This document shows, piece after piece, positions 59,101 through 63,958 of a DNA stretch of 64,000 nucleotides. A program made the position numbers and the translations under genes. Origin of the DNA: Psococerastis gibbosa (Eukaryota; Arthropoda; Insecta; Psocodea; Psocidae); assembly GCA_963971405.1 (NCBI GenBank), contig OZ020491.1:22066855-22130854 (forward strand), written 5' to 3'. Each line of letters begins with the position of its first letter. Positions within the stretch are counted from its first letter, which is position 1. The notes under the pieces were generated by a model, which made no database searches, had not been told where the DNA came from, and worked only from the letters and a program-made list of their open reading frames with translations.

Positions 59101-59311
59101 CACAAGCTAAGGCTTAAATACTATAACATGTTATAATAATATTTATTTTGTTTTTGCAGTCGTATTGGGGGTTCTTAGTGTTCCGAGGATGCGTTGGTAT
59201 CGGCGAAGCGAGTTATTCGACTATTGCTCCGACGATCATCAGCGATCTCTTCATAAAAGACTTGCGAGCAAAAATGCTTGCCCTTTTTTATTTCGCCATC
59301 CCGGTTGGGAG
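25921..59311 (+). CDS. spin: Spinster-like MFS transporter, N-terminal three coding exons (gene continues beyond window)
   Basis: Major facilitator of the Spinster/SPNS family. Known members sit in late endosome/lysosome membranes and export lysophospholipids or sphingosine 1-phosphate. Exons: 25921-26149, 51511-51707, 59160-59311; phases 1, 0, 2; about 192 residues, perhaps a third of the usual length. The start ATG at 25921 ([12 protein letters not shown]) follows an in-frame region with no earlier ATG, and a short upstream ORF begins near 25880. Membrane segments: TM1 [22 protein letters not shown]2 [19 protein letters not shown], then the MFS motif A loop [13 protein letters not shown]3, TM4 with [16 protein letters not shown] and the start of TM5 (FYFAIPVG). 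All are hallmark Spinster sequences. The first coding intron is about 25.4 kb and holds an antisense full-length LINE. No later exon is visible before 64000. Confidence 0.93.
26772..26850 (+). repeat. Shared tail 'AATTGTAAGAGTGGGCCG', copy 2
   Basis: GTGGGCCGAGAGGCCCAAAA and the following AGACAATTTTCTT stretch match copy 1. Confidence 0.6.
27928..28310 (+). mobile_element. TTCCACCGAC-family MITE, composite (copy D)
   Basis: The same composite as copy A (outer arms plus inner unit 27999-28239), flanks TAA and TTA. In the Spinster intron. Confidence 0.85.
28363..28530 (+). repeat. Dispersed ~160-bp repeat
   Basis: Same landmarks with an A-rich tail. In the Spinster intron. Confidence 0.7.
28790..29078 (+). 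mobile_element. LINE C-terminal fragment
   Basis: Reads [33 protein letters not shown] and [12 protein letters not shown], the same tail type as 17655-18105 but a different copy. It is directly followed by a partial copy of the 800-bp dispersed repeat (29078-29130). Confidence 0.75.
29078..29130 (+). repeat. ~800-bp dispersed repeat, 5' fragment
   Basis: GATGGTCAAAATTTTCGATT and following bases match the first 90 bp of the family. Confidence 0.65.
29690..30330 (-). mobile_element. LINE fragment with start of RNase H and Cys motif
   Basis: Minus strand reads [30 protein letters not shown] and, further on, CRFCNEG in broken frames. An RNase H-bearing LINE remnant, old by its stops. Confidence 0.6.
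30543..31018. mobile_element. hAT-like MITE interrupted by copy E
   Basis: TIR CAGGGCTGCCAA / TTGGCAGCCCTG. The flanking 8-mers CCCTGATC and CGCTGACC agree at six of eight positions, suggesting an older insertion. The interior has paired GGAATT-rich arms. Confidence 0.65.
30637..30778 (+). mobile_element. TTCCACCGAC-family MITE, short type (copy E)
   Basis: 142 bp, almost a perfect palindrome: GGCGCTTATTCCACCTACGTC, TAAATGTGGTATTGACGTGG and AGCAGACATT arms. It is inserted inside the hAT-like element 30543-31018. Confidence 0.85.
32092..32385 (+). repeat. Diverged direct duplication
   Basis: AAATATTGTTCCTGGGAAA ... GCTCGTGTAATTTCTGTTC occurs at 32092-32193 and again at 32269-32381. Confidence 0.75.
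32711..32785. repeat. 28-bp hairpin
   Basis: GCAGCCTGACCGAGGCGATT and eight more bases (32711-32738) pair with 32758-32785 at 27 of 28 positions, with a 19-nt loop. Confidence 0.85.
33345..36995 (-). CDS. LINE ORF2: endonuclease, reverse transcriptase, RNase H
   Basis: The open frame runs from just after TGA (36998-36996) to TGA/TAG near 33345, about 1215 codons. Counting from the TTG at 36983: the APE-type endonuclease is at about 8-225 ([26 protein letters not shown]), the reverse transcriptase at about 470-740 with YADD near 669, RNase H at about 930-1060 ([29 protein letters not shown]), and the Cys-Cys-His-Cys motif CRWC..EH..LEC near 1147-1165. There is no ATG before the endonuclease, and the first in-frame methionine lies about 200 residues in. 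Translation must enter from ORF1, whose frame is offset by one base, or from a non-AUG codon. Confidence 0.93.
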   Translation of the reverse strand, partial: VRDQLELKLKNLKILQINLQHKKLASANLISKLQAGDYDVVLIQEPWVVNGRVVGLNNTWGSILYDTGCTKEKPPRTCILVKKKVNYLLLQEHLTRDLVSIQLKLKNGELIVGTAYFPYDSADPPPSSETDRLVQAARRKNSNLVLGIDANSHHTTWGSTDCNSRGEYLLEYIAANDLITVNEGSKPTFITAVRREVIDVTVCNVKMSACIRNWKVLDEPSMADHQYISFEVKLERTEQVTCYRNPNKTDWSRYRSDLRQLLSTGPNQPRSQDELDETAEYIQQAILTSYENNCPQTTKKASSKNHWWNEKLRRMKDKVRKQFAKAKRSNQWDSYHKLLTEYHTAIRKAKRMTWRKNCLAVESTAETARLRKILQAPHCNPVGTLRKPDHTFTTSGKETLETLIEFHFPDSVPDLANPTTQIERVRRHDWNYAKSIITFHSVRWAITSFQPNKAPGPDKIFPRQLQEGLEILTPILTTLFTASLAVGYVPKAWTKANVVFIPKPGKETYTLASSFRPICLSSFLLKALEKILDKEIRRKLKEENSLHENQFAFRPGRSTETALHMLVSKLEQSLENKEIALCTFLDVEGAFNNTTYESMLTTVKVAGVKNTVCRWLSHMLHSRLITATLFQETVEMRATRGCAQGGVTSPLLWCLVVNRLLYNLNNAGIYAQGYADDIVLVVQGSLPSTIIQLTQAALKKVENWCLEEKLRVNPDKTKLVLYTRRRGVTQEQPPKLFGTPLSWSSEAKYLGVTLDKTLTWNTHLENKITQSKNCLFACRRAVGKTWGLNPKITMWLYTAVIRPIITYAAVIWWTKVNQCTAKRRLDSVQRLACICITGAMSSTPTDALNTLLDLPALSVFIKGQARISAYRLEQTGHWKHIQRGHSKISSLINNNLMLMPSDFIIPELNFRRSFQTIVPSRTEWSEEGAKVKQGDIVFYTDGSKTANGTGAGIVEINSDRSTSISLGRHCTVYQAEVCAISQCALENIAAGNSNRNIYIFTDSQAALKALESSRTKSKILRECKLNLQRLAKHNNVTVAWVPGHSGHAGNEKADELARKGSETPLTGPEPACGIAYGSIRTEVGTWVQKQKLEEWRTMPEHRNLQKLGIKPSRKTTLNLLSLKRQMMRKVIGLLTGHCQLRAHLHKIGIIQENRLCRWCVMEDETAEHVLLECEALARKRLQTLGFPGEEALTIRNDPIGTIRKFIGLVGVSKWED
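36913..38286 (-). CDS. LINE ORF1 protein, DUF4780-like
   Basis: 457 residues from an ATG in a good context (A at -3, G at +4). The N-terminal third is low in complexity and holds four degenerate repeats of about 17-20 residues with the core APxEQ(E/N/D)(S/A) near residues 35, 55, 75 and 92. A basic, proline-rich linker follows ([19 protein letters not shown]). From about 250 to 440 the segment [17 protein letters not shown]... [12 protein letters not shown]... EGWRVLNVS... [15 protein letters not shown] resembles the DUF4780 domain found in ORF1-like proteins of arthropod elements. No CCHC zinc knuckles are seen. The expected role is RNA binding in the retrotransposition particle. Confidence 0.85.
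   Translation of the reverse strand: MVRTQPVPDMEVKTPEEFMDTKSFETPKLQLKGEAPTEQNSDQQAQEKSLLSGAAPMEQESTQQEVLSQNPSGGAPMEQDATKQVPQPDGVAPLEQESGKLENPLRTAQSEQSSAGSSHTLPSTEGAWIKVSKSLDRLKLTAKRRTPEWYKERREKTMARKMAEGTWTEEPPKRVPKPGTKPQTTASNDGVKTPLAASAKRSRSENSTPSSTGTQPQSKRLYHGSAAGEPSQQTQPKQPQDPSLLLTLAERAAIVKMAVCTQSYPLEGFTEEDFTMLKEGLLTKMKMLPSGHYPKIRDCRLEASAAVFTCANQESRIWLEEVVASIKSWKNGSGLRCEEAKKVINLEKIIIRLPPEYRHTKVDRSPDGVLTIIEKINELSTEGWRVLNVSTEDNGQKTVCLLISEKDLKLLKERNLTVFIGFGQVQIKVLSKRPVGAKAEEPENPPDKPPAQEVSLS
39678..40066 (+). repeat. Two-copy tandem repeat, ~195-bp unit
   Basis: 39678-39868 and 39869-40066 both start TTGAGCCATTCGCT and end AGGTATGCATAGG, with scattered differences. Confidence 0.85.
40541..41618. 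other. Intronic spacer without gene
   Basis: Contains a possible hAT-like end (CAGTGGCGGACAC at 40871) without a matching right end, and G/C runs. No coding signal. Confidence 0.5.
41619..41850 (+). mobile_element. SINE-1, near full length
   Basis: Same layout with B box GGTTCGAGTCC and a long (ATTT)n tail. In the Spinster intron. Confidence 0.85.
42397..42538 (+). mobile_element. TTCCACCGAC-family MITE, short type (copy F)
   Basis: 142 bp, the same arm design as copy E with GGCGGGGTTTCAACATAC ends and TAAATGTGGTATTGACG arms. Confidence 0.82.
43027..43285. mobile_element. Probable MITE with TTCCACAGCCGCAAAG ends
   Basis: Inverted ends GTCGTTCCACAGCCGCAAAG and CTTTGTGGCTGTGGAACGAG. Single-end relatives occur at 1375-1400 and 32820-32845. 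Confidence 0.6.
44088..44390 (+). repeat. 73-bp tandem array (four units)
   Basis: GAATCCGGCCGTGAAAGCCT recurs at 44096, 44169, 44242 and 44324. The last spacing is 82 because nine bases are duplicated. Units share GGCCGTGAAAGCCTTTG and TAGGGTAGTTAA with the Penelope-like terminus at 54078-54150. Confidence 0.85.
44887..45238. mobile_element. 352-bp MITE, copy 2
   Basis: Ends AATGAGGTTC and GAACCTCATT form a perfect 10-bp TIR. The interior matches copy 1 apart from a TA microsatellite at 45040-45056. Confidence 0.78.
45321..45440 (-). repeat. Dispersed ~235-bp repeat, reverse partial
   Basis: Reverse copy with TTTCCACATGAAAACAAACT and AAGCGACAATGGACATGCTG. Confidence 0.6.
45650..45825 (-). 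repeat. Dispersed ~160-bp repeat, reverse
   Basis: CGCATACAAACAATTTAATG to CACCTGGCCATCGAAGTCG. Confidence 0.7.
46301..46378 (-). mobile_element. SINE-1 fragment
   Basis: Degenerate body segment GCCAACCTATCGGAGTTA ... ATGCCCTCCGAAGCATGG. Confidence 0.6.
46400..46636 (+). mobile_element. TTCCACCGAC-family MITE, simple type (copy G)
   Basis: 237 bp, the same length as copy B. Ends GGCGGGGTTTCCACCGACC. Flanks ATA and TTA, so one side is probably mutated. Confidence 0.87.
46690..46772 (-). mobile_element. SINE-1 fragment
   Basis: AAATAAATAAAT tail, CTAGCGGAG and CTGCTTTACATGCCCTCC, with an internal deletion. Confidence 0.6.
46785..46940 (-). mobile_element. LINE C-terminal fragment (RTE-like)
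   Basis: Reads [20 protein letters not shown] and [11 protein letters not shown], a usual RTE-type RT terminus (RW.D.(V/F)..DL...G). It is too short to assign further. Flanking pieces of SINE-1 lie on both sides. Confidence 0.6.
47109..47965 (+). repeat. ~800-bp dispersed repeat, copy 2
   Basis: Longer copy. GCTTTCCAATTTA near the start is exactly inverted as TAAATTGGAAAGC near the end, 35 bp before the last shared bases. Class not known. Confidence 0.85.
48180..48700 (-). mobile_element. Two abutting LINE C-terminal fragments
   Basis: 48490-48690 (minus) reads [35 protein letters not shown] and [10 protein letters not shown]. 48180-48480 (minus) reads [29 protein letters not shown] and [17 protein letters not shown]. 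The two are tails of different LINE types, one inserted beside the other. Confidence 0.7.
48700..48795 (-). mobile_element. SINE-1 head fragment
   Basis: Reverse-strand tRNA-like head with GGTTCGAGTCC. The body and tail are missing where LINE pieces begin. Confidence 0.75.
48853..49030 (-). repeat. Dispersed repeat 'GGATTCCGAACCACTTGG', reverse partial
   Basis: Contains CAAGTGGTTCGGAATCCACT and GTCAGTCAACTCCCCTTTC. Confidence 0.75.
49545..49800 (-). repeat. Dispersed repeat 'GGATTCCGAACCACTTGG', reverse
   Basis: A longer reverse copy, 500 bp right of the previous one. Confidence 0.75.
50250..50322 (-). repeat. tRNA-like cloverleaf, copy 1
   Basis: 73 nt with a 7-bp acceptor stem (GGGCTTG/CAAGTCC, one G-U pair), D arm GTC/GAC, T arm GTGGG/CCCGC with loop TTCGAAT, A box TGGTCGAGCGG and B box GGTTCGAATCC. 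The anticodon loop CCGGTTA has C at position 33 instead of U, so a working tRNA is unlikely. It is embedded in a longer repeat (about 50140-50466). Confidence 0.7.
50501..50573 (+). repeat. tRNA-like cloverleaf, copy 2
   Basis: Same 73-nt design, with mismatches in the acceptor stem. Embedded in a 5'-shortened repeat unit placed head-to-head with copy 1. Confidence 0.7.
50739..51127 (-). mobile_element. TTCCACCGAC-family MITE, composite (copy H), inside a tRNA-like repeat
   Basis: Composite type with inner unit 50810-51062 in reverse orientation relative to A and D. Flanks TAA and TTA. The uninterrupted target is visible in a sister repeat near 50385-50400. Confidence 0.87.
51207..51279 (+). 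repeat. tRNA-like cloverleaf, copy 3
   Basis: Same design with an intact acceptor stem and C at position 33. Its repeat unit (from about 50661) is split by MITE copy H. Confidence 0.72.
51511..51707 (+). CDS. spin: Spinster coding exon 2
   Basis: Acceptor TTTCAG ends at 51510. Encodes [19 protein letters not shown]2, the motif A loop and TM3 ending LLGSFMG. Donor GTAAGT at 51708. Phase joins exactly to exon 1. Confidence 0.95.
52201..52426 (-). mobile_element. SINE-1, near full length, reverse
   Basis: Reverse complement of the family, AAAT-type tail at the left and head at 52426. The B box is intact. Confidence 0.85.
52571..53061. mobile_element. Relative of the fold-back element with one arm mostly missing
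   Basis: Right part (GCTAGCGCTGCGATAGAT ... CTCGATAACC) matches the right arm of 59450-60279. The left arm is reduced to about 110 bp. Ends CTTCACAG and TGTGAAG are inverted. Confidence 0.75.
53420..53718. mobile_element. Fold-back/MITE with ~100-bp arms
   Basis: GGATACCAACGCCA at 53420 pairs with TGGCGTTGGTGTCC at 53705. Arms contain AGATTTTAGGCAT / ATGCCTAAAATTTT. The right arm carries a 25-base A run. Confidence 0.7.
54078..54510. mobile_element. Penelope-like element terminus arranged as a palindrome
   Basis: Arms 54130-54290 and 54350-54485 are inverted copies (CCTCGGTGGCTCCGTAGCGA and its complement, ATTGAAAGTGAACTTCCAAA and its complement) around a CAACAA-rich centre. The minus strand has a translated tail [20 protein letters not shown] followed by [14 protein letters not shown], seen, to my recollection, at the end of Penelope-like elements. 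A hammerhead-like core lies in the left arm. Assignment is tentative. Confidence 0.5.
54190..54221 (-). ncRNA. Hammerhead ribozyme-like core
   Basis: On the minus strand CTGAAGA is followed by a 6-bp stem (GTCGAC/GTTGAC, 7-nt loop) and GAAACG, the order of a minimal type I hammerhead with a very short stem III. One extra base lies between CTGAAGA and the stem, and stem I is not convincing. The other palindrome arm lacks the CTGAAGA part. Confidence 0.35.
55021..55265 (+). repeat. Dispersed ~235-bp repeat
   Basis: Near-complete copy after a CTAT microsatellite. Confidence 0.75.
55416..55640 (+). mobile_element. TTCCACCGAC-family MITE, simple type (copy I)
   Basis: 225 bp with perfect TTA flanks and GGCGGGGTTTCCACCGACC ends. 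A small internal deletion relative to B and G. Confidence 0.88.
55950..56333 (+). mobile_element. TTCCACCGAC-family MITE, chimeric composite (copy J)
   Basis: TTA on both sides. The inner simple unit is 56021-56262. The left outer arm has the CAAGACTTA junction of copies A, D and H, but the right outer arm reads ATTAATGATATCTGCTACCACG, like the arms of C and L. A mosaic. Confidence 0.82.
56599..56942 (+). repeat. Left terminal inverted repeat of the PIN/CXC element
   Basis: Inverted match to 58295-58627, including the stretches GATTCTAAAAGTTATAAAAG and TTTTCAGCAAAACGGTAAG. Small differences between the arms show some age. Confidence 0.88.
57096..58082 (+). CDS. PIN/FEN1-like domain plus CXC cysteine-rich protein inside TIR element
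   Basis: 328 residues. The N-terminal half shows a nuclease-like acidic pattern: NNDADVLI (Asp19, Asp21), [12 protein letters not shown] (Glu43, Asp44, Asp46) and [12 protein letters not shown] (Asp101), as in PIN/XPG-FEN folds. PTDWGWK and [10 protein letters not shown] follow, then from about 240 to 278 the cysteine cluster [20 protein letters not shown] ... CTNCQGRSC, close to a Tesmin/TSO1 CXC domain. The tail is strongly acidic. Related multi-copy proteins of unknown function occur in arthropod and cnidarian genomes, to my recollection, usually with a longer N-terminus. Here sequence upstream of the first Met also looks family-like, so this copy is probably N-terminally shortened. Function unknown. 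Confidence 0.75.
   Translation: MLKEKFTAENILVKQANNDADVLIIETAIEQFNLTNTTIVVGEDVDLLVLLTARTPTEKTIFFLKPGKAQHQSYIYSSKSLFTFVKCKDHVLFLHAITGCDTTSAFYRRGKTAVFKMFEKQDLIQCAEVFKKSDSTQQEVITNGIRFLLSMYGAPKKTTCLDKHRYACFVKNTKNKKQVQLACLPPTSVAAHQHLFRVYYQVQVWLGYQLDPTDWGWKLVNNILEPVQTLLPPAPKKLLNIIFCNCKKGCSAKCGCKKVGLSCSLACTNCQGRSCSNIESQTMEDSFDSDEVSCDTSLLTQFTCIQNEDEEEAGEEEQEEEQEFETYE
58295..58627 (-). repeat. Right terminal inverted repeat of the PIN/CXC element
   Basis: Reverse complement of the left arm with a few percent mismatches and a ten-base length difference. Confidence 0.88.
58710..58967 (+). mobile_element. TTCCACCGAC-family MITE, core type 3 (copy K)
   Basis: Ends GGTGGCTATTCCACTA, a near-perfect palindrome with the AAGGAGACTATTATGTAGAT core duplicated in both arms and a TGGTAGCAGAC centre. 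Just upstream of Spinster exon 3. Confidence 0.83.
59160..59311 (+). CDS. spin: Spinster coding exon 3
   Basis: Acceptor TTTGCAG ends at 59159. The reading [40 protein letters not shown] matches the family, in a frame with few other open neighbours. The donor GTAAGT at 59312 leaves AG, expected to complete serine. Confidence 0.94.
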
Positions 59312-59449
59312 GTAAGTGAAGAAGTGAAGCAACAATTAGCAGTGCAGCGCCTGAAAGGACTCACACCCTTCCACGAATATTCCACTATCATTTATAAAAT
59401 AGAGACACAGGATGCAAAATAGAATAGAGTAAGGCGCATTATTAGGGGT

Positions 59450-60279
59450 CTTCACAGTGTTGGTGTTATCGAGTTATCCAAGTTAACACACAATCATGAG
59501 TGGACCTCGGGGGTGAGTTATCATGCTATATCGAAAATATTTAACAGAGTAAACAACGTGGTAGTCAGGACGTTCGTGGCCCAGTTTTAAGGAAAGTGGC
59601 AGAACTCTATTCTAGTGCCACATTTGTTTATATTTTTTGGTTATTATATTTTTATGTATCTACCGTAATTTCTTGTGACATAATAGATAATAGGAATAAA
59701 TTTAAATACTACAAAATTTTAAACGTGTGTTTCAATTCAACCGATATAAACAAATATGGCGGCAGTCAAACCACTGTCGATCGCAGCGCAACCTAAATAA
59801 CACAGTTAACCTACCCAGAAGTGCGTTTAGGATAGCACGCTAGTTAGCTTGGTTATCGGGTTTTACGTGTGTTATATCAAGCTAAATTAACACACGTGAA
59901 ACCCGATAACCAAGCTAACCAGCGTGCTATCCTAAACGCCCATCCAAGTTGGTTAACTGTGTTAATTAACTTATGTTATTTAGCTAGCGCTGCGATCGAT
60001 AGCTCAGGTTTGACCGCCGCCATCTTTGTTTTTGTCGATGGATTTGAAACATTTTGTAGTATTTAAATTTATTTGTATTATTTATTGTGTCACAAAAAAT
60101 TACCGTAAATGCTAAAAATTATATTAACCAAATTACAAAAAATTAAAAACAAATGTGGCACTAGAATAGAGTTCTGCCACTTTATTTGAAACTGTGCCAC
60201 GATCGTCTGACTAATATCACGTTGTTTATTCCGTTAAATATTTTCGATATAGCATGAAAACTCACTCCCGAGGTCCACT
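59450..60279. mobile_element. Fold-back element with ~400-bp arms
   Basis: The sequence is palindromic around about 59883. Matching arm landmarks include GCCACATTTG/CAAATGTGGC, GGTTATCGGG/CCCGATAACC and GGCGGC/GCCGCC. The right arm lacks its outermost 75 bp or so. The left end is CTTCACAGTGTTGGTGTTAT. Confidence 0.8.
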
Positions 60280-60393
60280 GGGGCCATGACCCTCCTGGCC
60301 CCATAGCCCAACCCGGCACTGACAATTTTAGAGTCCATTGTTATATTGTACCTGAACTTCCCCTCTGCCACCAACCTCGCAATCTCAGCTTAG

Positions 60394-60610
60394 GCGACTA
60401 TTCCACCGACGCCGTTTTTCAATGTGAATGTGCATGACGTGGTAGCAGACATCATTAATAAGTCTCTGCCATATTATAACTTAATTTATAATAGATAAGT
60501 TAAGTATCTACATTATAGTCTCCTTAAAAAATGGCAGAGACTTATTAATGATGTCTGCTACCACGTCATGCACATTCACATTGAAAAACGACGTCGGTGG
60601 AATAGCCGCC
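60394..60610 (+). mobile_element. TTCCACCGAC-family MITE, core type 3 (copy L)
   Basis: Perfect TTA flanks, ends GGCGACTATTCCACCGACG, arms TGCATGACGTGGTAGCAGAC, and the same core as C. Confidence 0.86.
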
Positions 60611-61099
60611 TTATGGAGGTCCGCCTTCACGTCAACCACGCAGCCATGGCTTTCTTGGACGGCCTCGTGTCCGTCTTCCTCCCACCCGCTGATATTTAGC
60701 GGCTCTGGGATCTGGTATCTTTGCTTAACAGCCTAGCCAACGTAAAAACACTATCTTTTTTTTACCTCTGTGATCAAACTGGGTTCCGCATACTTTAAAG
60801 TGACCCCTAGACGGTCAGTAATAATGACATCACCTTATCGAAATGACAGTAATAATGATTGTGTAAGGTGGACAAAGTTGGAGTGATGAAAAATAATGAT
60901 AAGGATCCGGATGTTCTGATTACAGCTGCATCATTACAGTATAGTAATGCCATTACTGATAATGTCATTATTATTGACAGTGTAGGGGCCGCTTAAGTAC
61001 TTTGCAATTATGTTTGAAAGGAAACTTTGGAATTGTTAGTTTAAGTCTGAATAGGCTGTGTAACATGCAGGAAAGCTAGTTAATGATATAATAATATAA

Positions 61100-61130
<31 letters not shown>

Positions 61131-61953
61131 TAATTTAAGGGCGCGAGGCCACGCTTGTGGCATATGCGCCAAGACTCTAAGTTGTCTTAGTAGTTATATC
61201 GCTTTTAGAAGCTCTGTGTGGTGGAGAAAGGCTGAAAGTGTAATATAATATAATGCAATACAATAATGCCATGTTACAGCGTTTTCTTAAGTCCGTATCG
61301 CAAAGCAAGGGCCCGTGTGCCGTTAGTTAAGCAGTAGTTAAACAGTAGCTGAATGGGACTAGAGTGTAAGAGAAGCAGGCGCCATGGCGTGTGCCTTATC
61401 TACAGGTGTGGCGCCATTCTTAGCATGCCTTGGTTTTGTTGGTTTCATAATGGGTTTCCCTGGGGCTTGGTCTCTATGATAAGATATAGGTCACGTGTGT
61501 GGTCTACTTTCATCTCTATTGTATAACTTTTCCACTGGAAATGAGCTTGGTTTCAATGTTATTCGAAATTCTTGCGTTATTCCTTATGCCTAACAGCCTA
61601 GCGAAAATGACTTGTTCATATAGTGTTATATTATTGTCCCACAGCTACAGGAGTTCTGTGCAGGCCTAGAATAAGAATAGAAGGTTACATTCCATCTGTG
61701 GTTTAGAGTTAAATATTCCTGAATTGCTGCTGCTAGTTATTTTTGGACATATTCTCCTTCTATAGTTCCACCAGTGCTAGTCCCACTATTTTAACCCGTC
61801 CAAAACAATATCTAGGCATGCTAAACAGGTCTCAGCTGCCGGGATGACGTGCTCATTTGAGTTTTTTTTTCTTTTTAAGTTCGGATACATGAAATAGTCA
61901 GATGCCAAATCTAGGCAATCGGGAGGTTGTAGCAGCAATTCATATCGCATCTT
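60611..61953. other. Intronic or gene-free stretch
   Basis: Right of Spinster exon 3. Searched by eye for the next exon (family motif GLGYIVGS): not found. Contains the (AT)n tract. Confidence 0.5.
61092..61121. repeat. (AT)n microsatellite
   Basis: Alternating AT for about 30 bp, followed by a T run. Confidence 0.9.
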
Positions 61954-62178
61954 GTCAGGACATGTAGAGTAGTGGTACAGAGTCCGTCTTTCACCCGAAA
62001 GGTTGTTGGTTCGAGTCCCACACTTGCTACATTTTCTGGCCATGCTTCGGAGGGCATGTAAAGCAGGGTCTGTCTTCCCAGTTGAGTGTAAGCCCTTTAT
62101 AGCCCTAATTTCGCTAGGTTAGCTTAGTATTGGAACGAAAAGAGGCAATATTTATTTATTTATTTATTTATTTATTTC
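61954..62178 (+). mobile_element. SINE-1, near full length
   Basis: A box, B box GGTTCGAGTCC and (ATTT)n tail are all present, with a small deletion in the body. Confidence 0.85.
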
Positions 62179-62496
62179 ACGGATTTAGCCTCTAAACTCT
62201 AACTTAATAATGTAATAATAATAAATGCTTTCTAAAATAACTTGAACAATTTGTTTAAAAGCTATCGAAAAAAAAAATTGTTGTAATCTCTGCGTTATTT
62301 AATCTTATCGTGCTAAGCCTGCAGACAGGAAAAAACAGGATTGAAAACTCGGCACAGTTTAGCCTGTCTTACGAGTAAAAATTCAACGTAGTAAAGTAAG
62401 TAACAACGTGCGTCATTGTGATTATTAATTACACAAGTGTTTTCACCAGCAATACAATTATTCATCCTGTACCTTATTCATAGAACTTGACTTGGT

Positions 62497-62735
62497 ATCT
62501 GTACTTGGTTAAGTCATGCCTTCGCCTGTTTAATTGCGTTAATAGTGAGCTCGTCTCAGCTTGTCCATTATCGCTTGTAGCCGGTGTAGGTTGACATCGA
62601 GAACGTATACCAGTTTGCAAATGGCCGAATACTCATATGGAAACAATATGAATAATGCCCGAAATCCATGGGGTCGTTGGCATTGGACAAGGGACCTATG
62701 GGCCACTGTAAGAAAGCCTGGGTCCATAAAAGTCA
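62497..62735 (+). repeat. Dispersed ~235-bp repeat
   Basis: Near-complete copy ending in an A/TA-rich run. Confidence 0.75.
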
Positions 62736-63439
62736 TTAAAAAAATATATATATATATTCATAGAGCTTCTCAAAGTGGAAAACATATAATCCGCTTAAAA
62801 GAGCTACTGTAAGGCCCGGCACACACGGACGCCATTGTACCCATAGCAGGGTTAATAAAAGATTTCACGACGATTTCGCCAGCTGGCGTGAAGCCGGCCA
62901 CACTAAAGTGCACGCTTTTCCCCTCGACACGTCAACTTATAATCTTCTAAAGTAGGCTGTGGTTTTACACTAACCTTTCACCAAGCCCATTTGCTCCAAT
63001 GTCGCCGACGTCGAATGTCCGTGTGAACCGGCCTAAAGGTTATAATGTATCGTGCAATTATAGCTGTAGGGGTTACACTATCCCACAGAAAAGCATTTTT
63101 TGCTTTCCTGTTCATATTATGTATAATATATTTGTAATATATTGGTATGCCTGTTCTAGACTATGCAATCGTCCCATCGATGAATTCAGTGCTTTCGGAT
63201 AGGGAAATTCGAGGCAACCGAAATTTAGCCCCAGGACAATGGTTTACCATATTTAATATTTTAATAACCATTTATTATTAGGAAATCAGTTAGTTGACAC
63301 TGGGATCAGTCTATTATTACATCATTATCACATCTGTCCATTTTGTTAAGCCGGCAAGCTTCGCGTTCCGCACTATGGTTTACCATGGAACTCGCCTACT
63401 TATGTTATCTATCTCTGTACTTATAATAATTAATTAATG

Positions 63440-63775
63440 AATGCGAAAGCATGTACGGGTTCACTCGTACCCAGGGGCGTAAAGTTGGGGGGGGGGGCAC
63501 GGTCCAACTTGCCCCCCCAGCCTCGAGCAATGTATAAAACGTGGTTCATACTTCATGGTCCCCTTTGCAGCAATATGAATGTAAGAATTCATTTTTTAGC
63601 TTTGTAAAATCTTCAGCTATACTTTACAACTATTAAAATGCGTAAAACTCTACTATTTTGCTCTTATATTTTCAATTCCTCCTTATCCTGCCTGATGACG
63701 TCATAAGGTCTACTTAGTTTTGCCCCCGCCATCATTCTAAAACTTTACGCCTCTGCTCGTACCAATTCTTTTTAA
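63440..63775 (+). repeat. End of the ~800-bp repeat, split by a hAT MITE
   Basis: GCGAAAGCATGTACGGGTTC then, after the MITE, AATTCTT reproduces the family terminus. Confidence 0.6.
63472..63755. mobile_element. hAT-type MITE with perfect 8-bp TSD, nested in another repeat
   Basis: CTCGTACC at 63464-63471 and 63756-63763. TIR CAGGGGCGTAAAGTT with one mismatch. It sits inside the terminal segment of the 800-bp dispersed family. Confidence 0.9.
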
Positions 63776-63958
63776 TAATGCTGAGTACCCATCTGATATT
63801 ATTAAATGTGCTCCCGATAGAAGTGTGCTAGACCACAGACGCAACTATCTATGACACATCCATTGCAGCATCTACAAATTAGGAAGCGCGTTCATTCTAT
63901 GTAAAATAACCGGTACAAGCCAACCCGTACACGATTTCCAATTTATCAATTAGTATAG

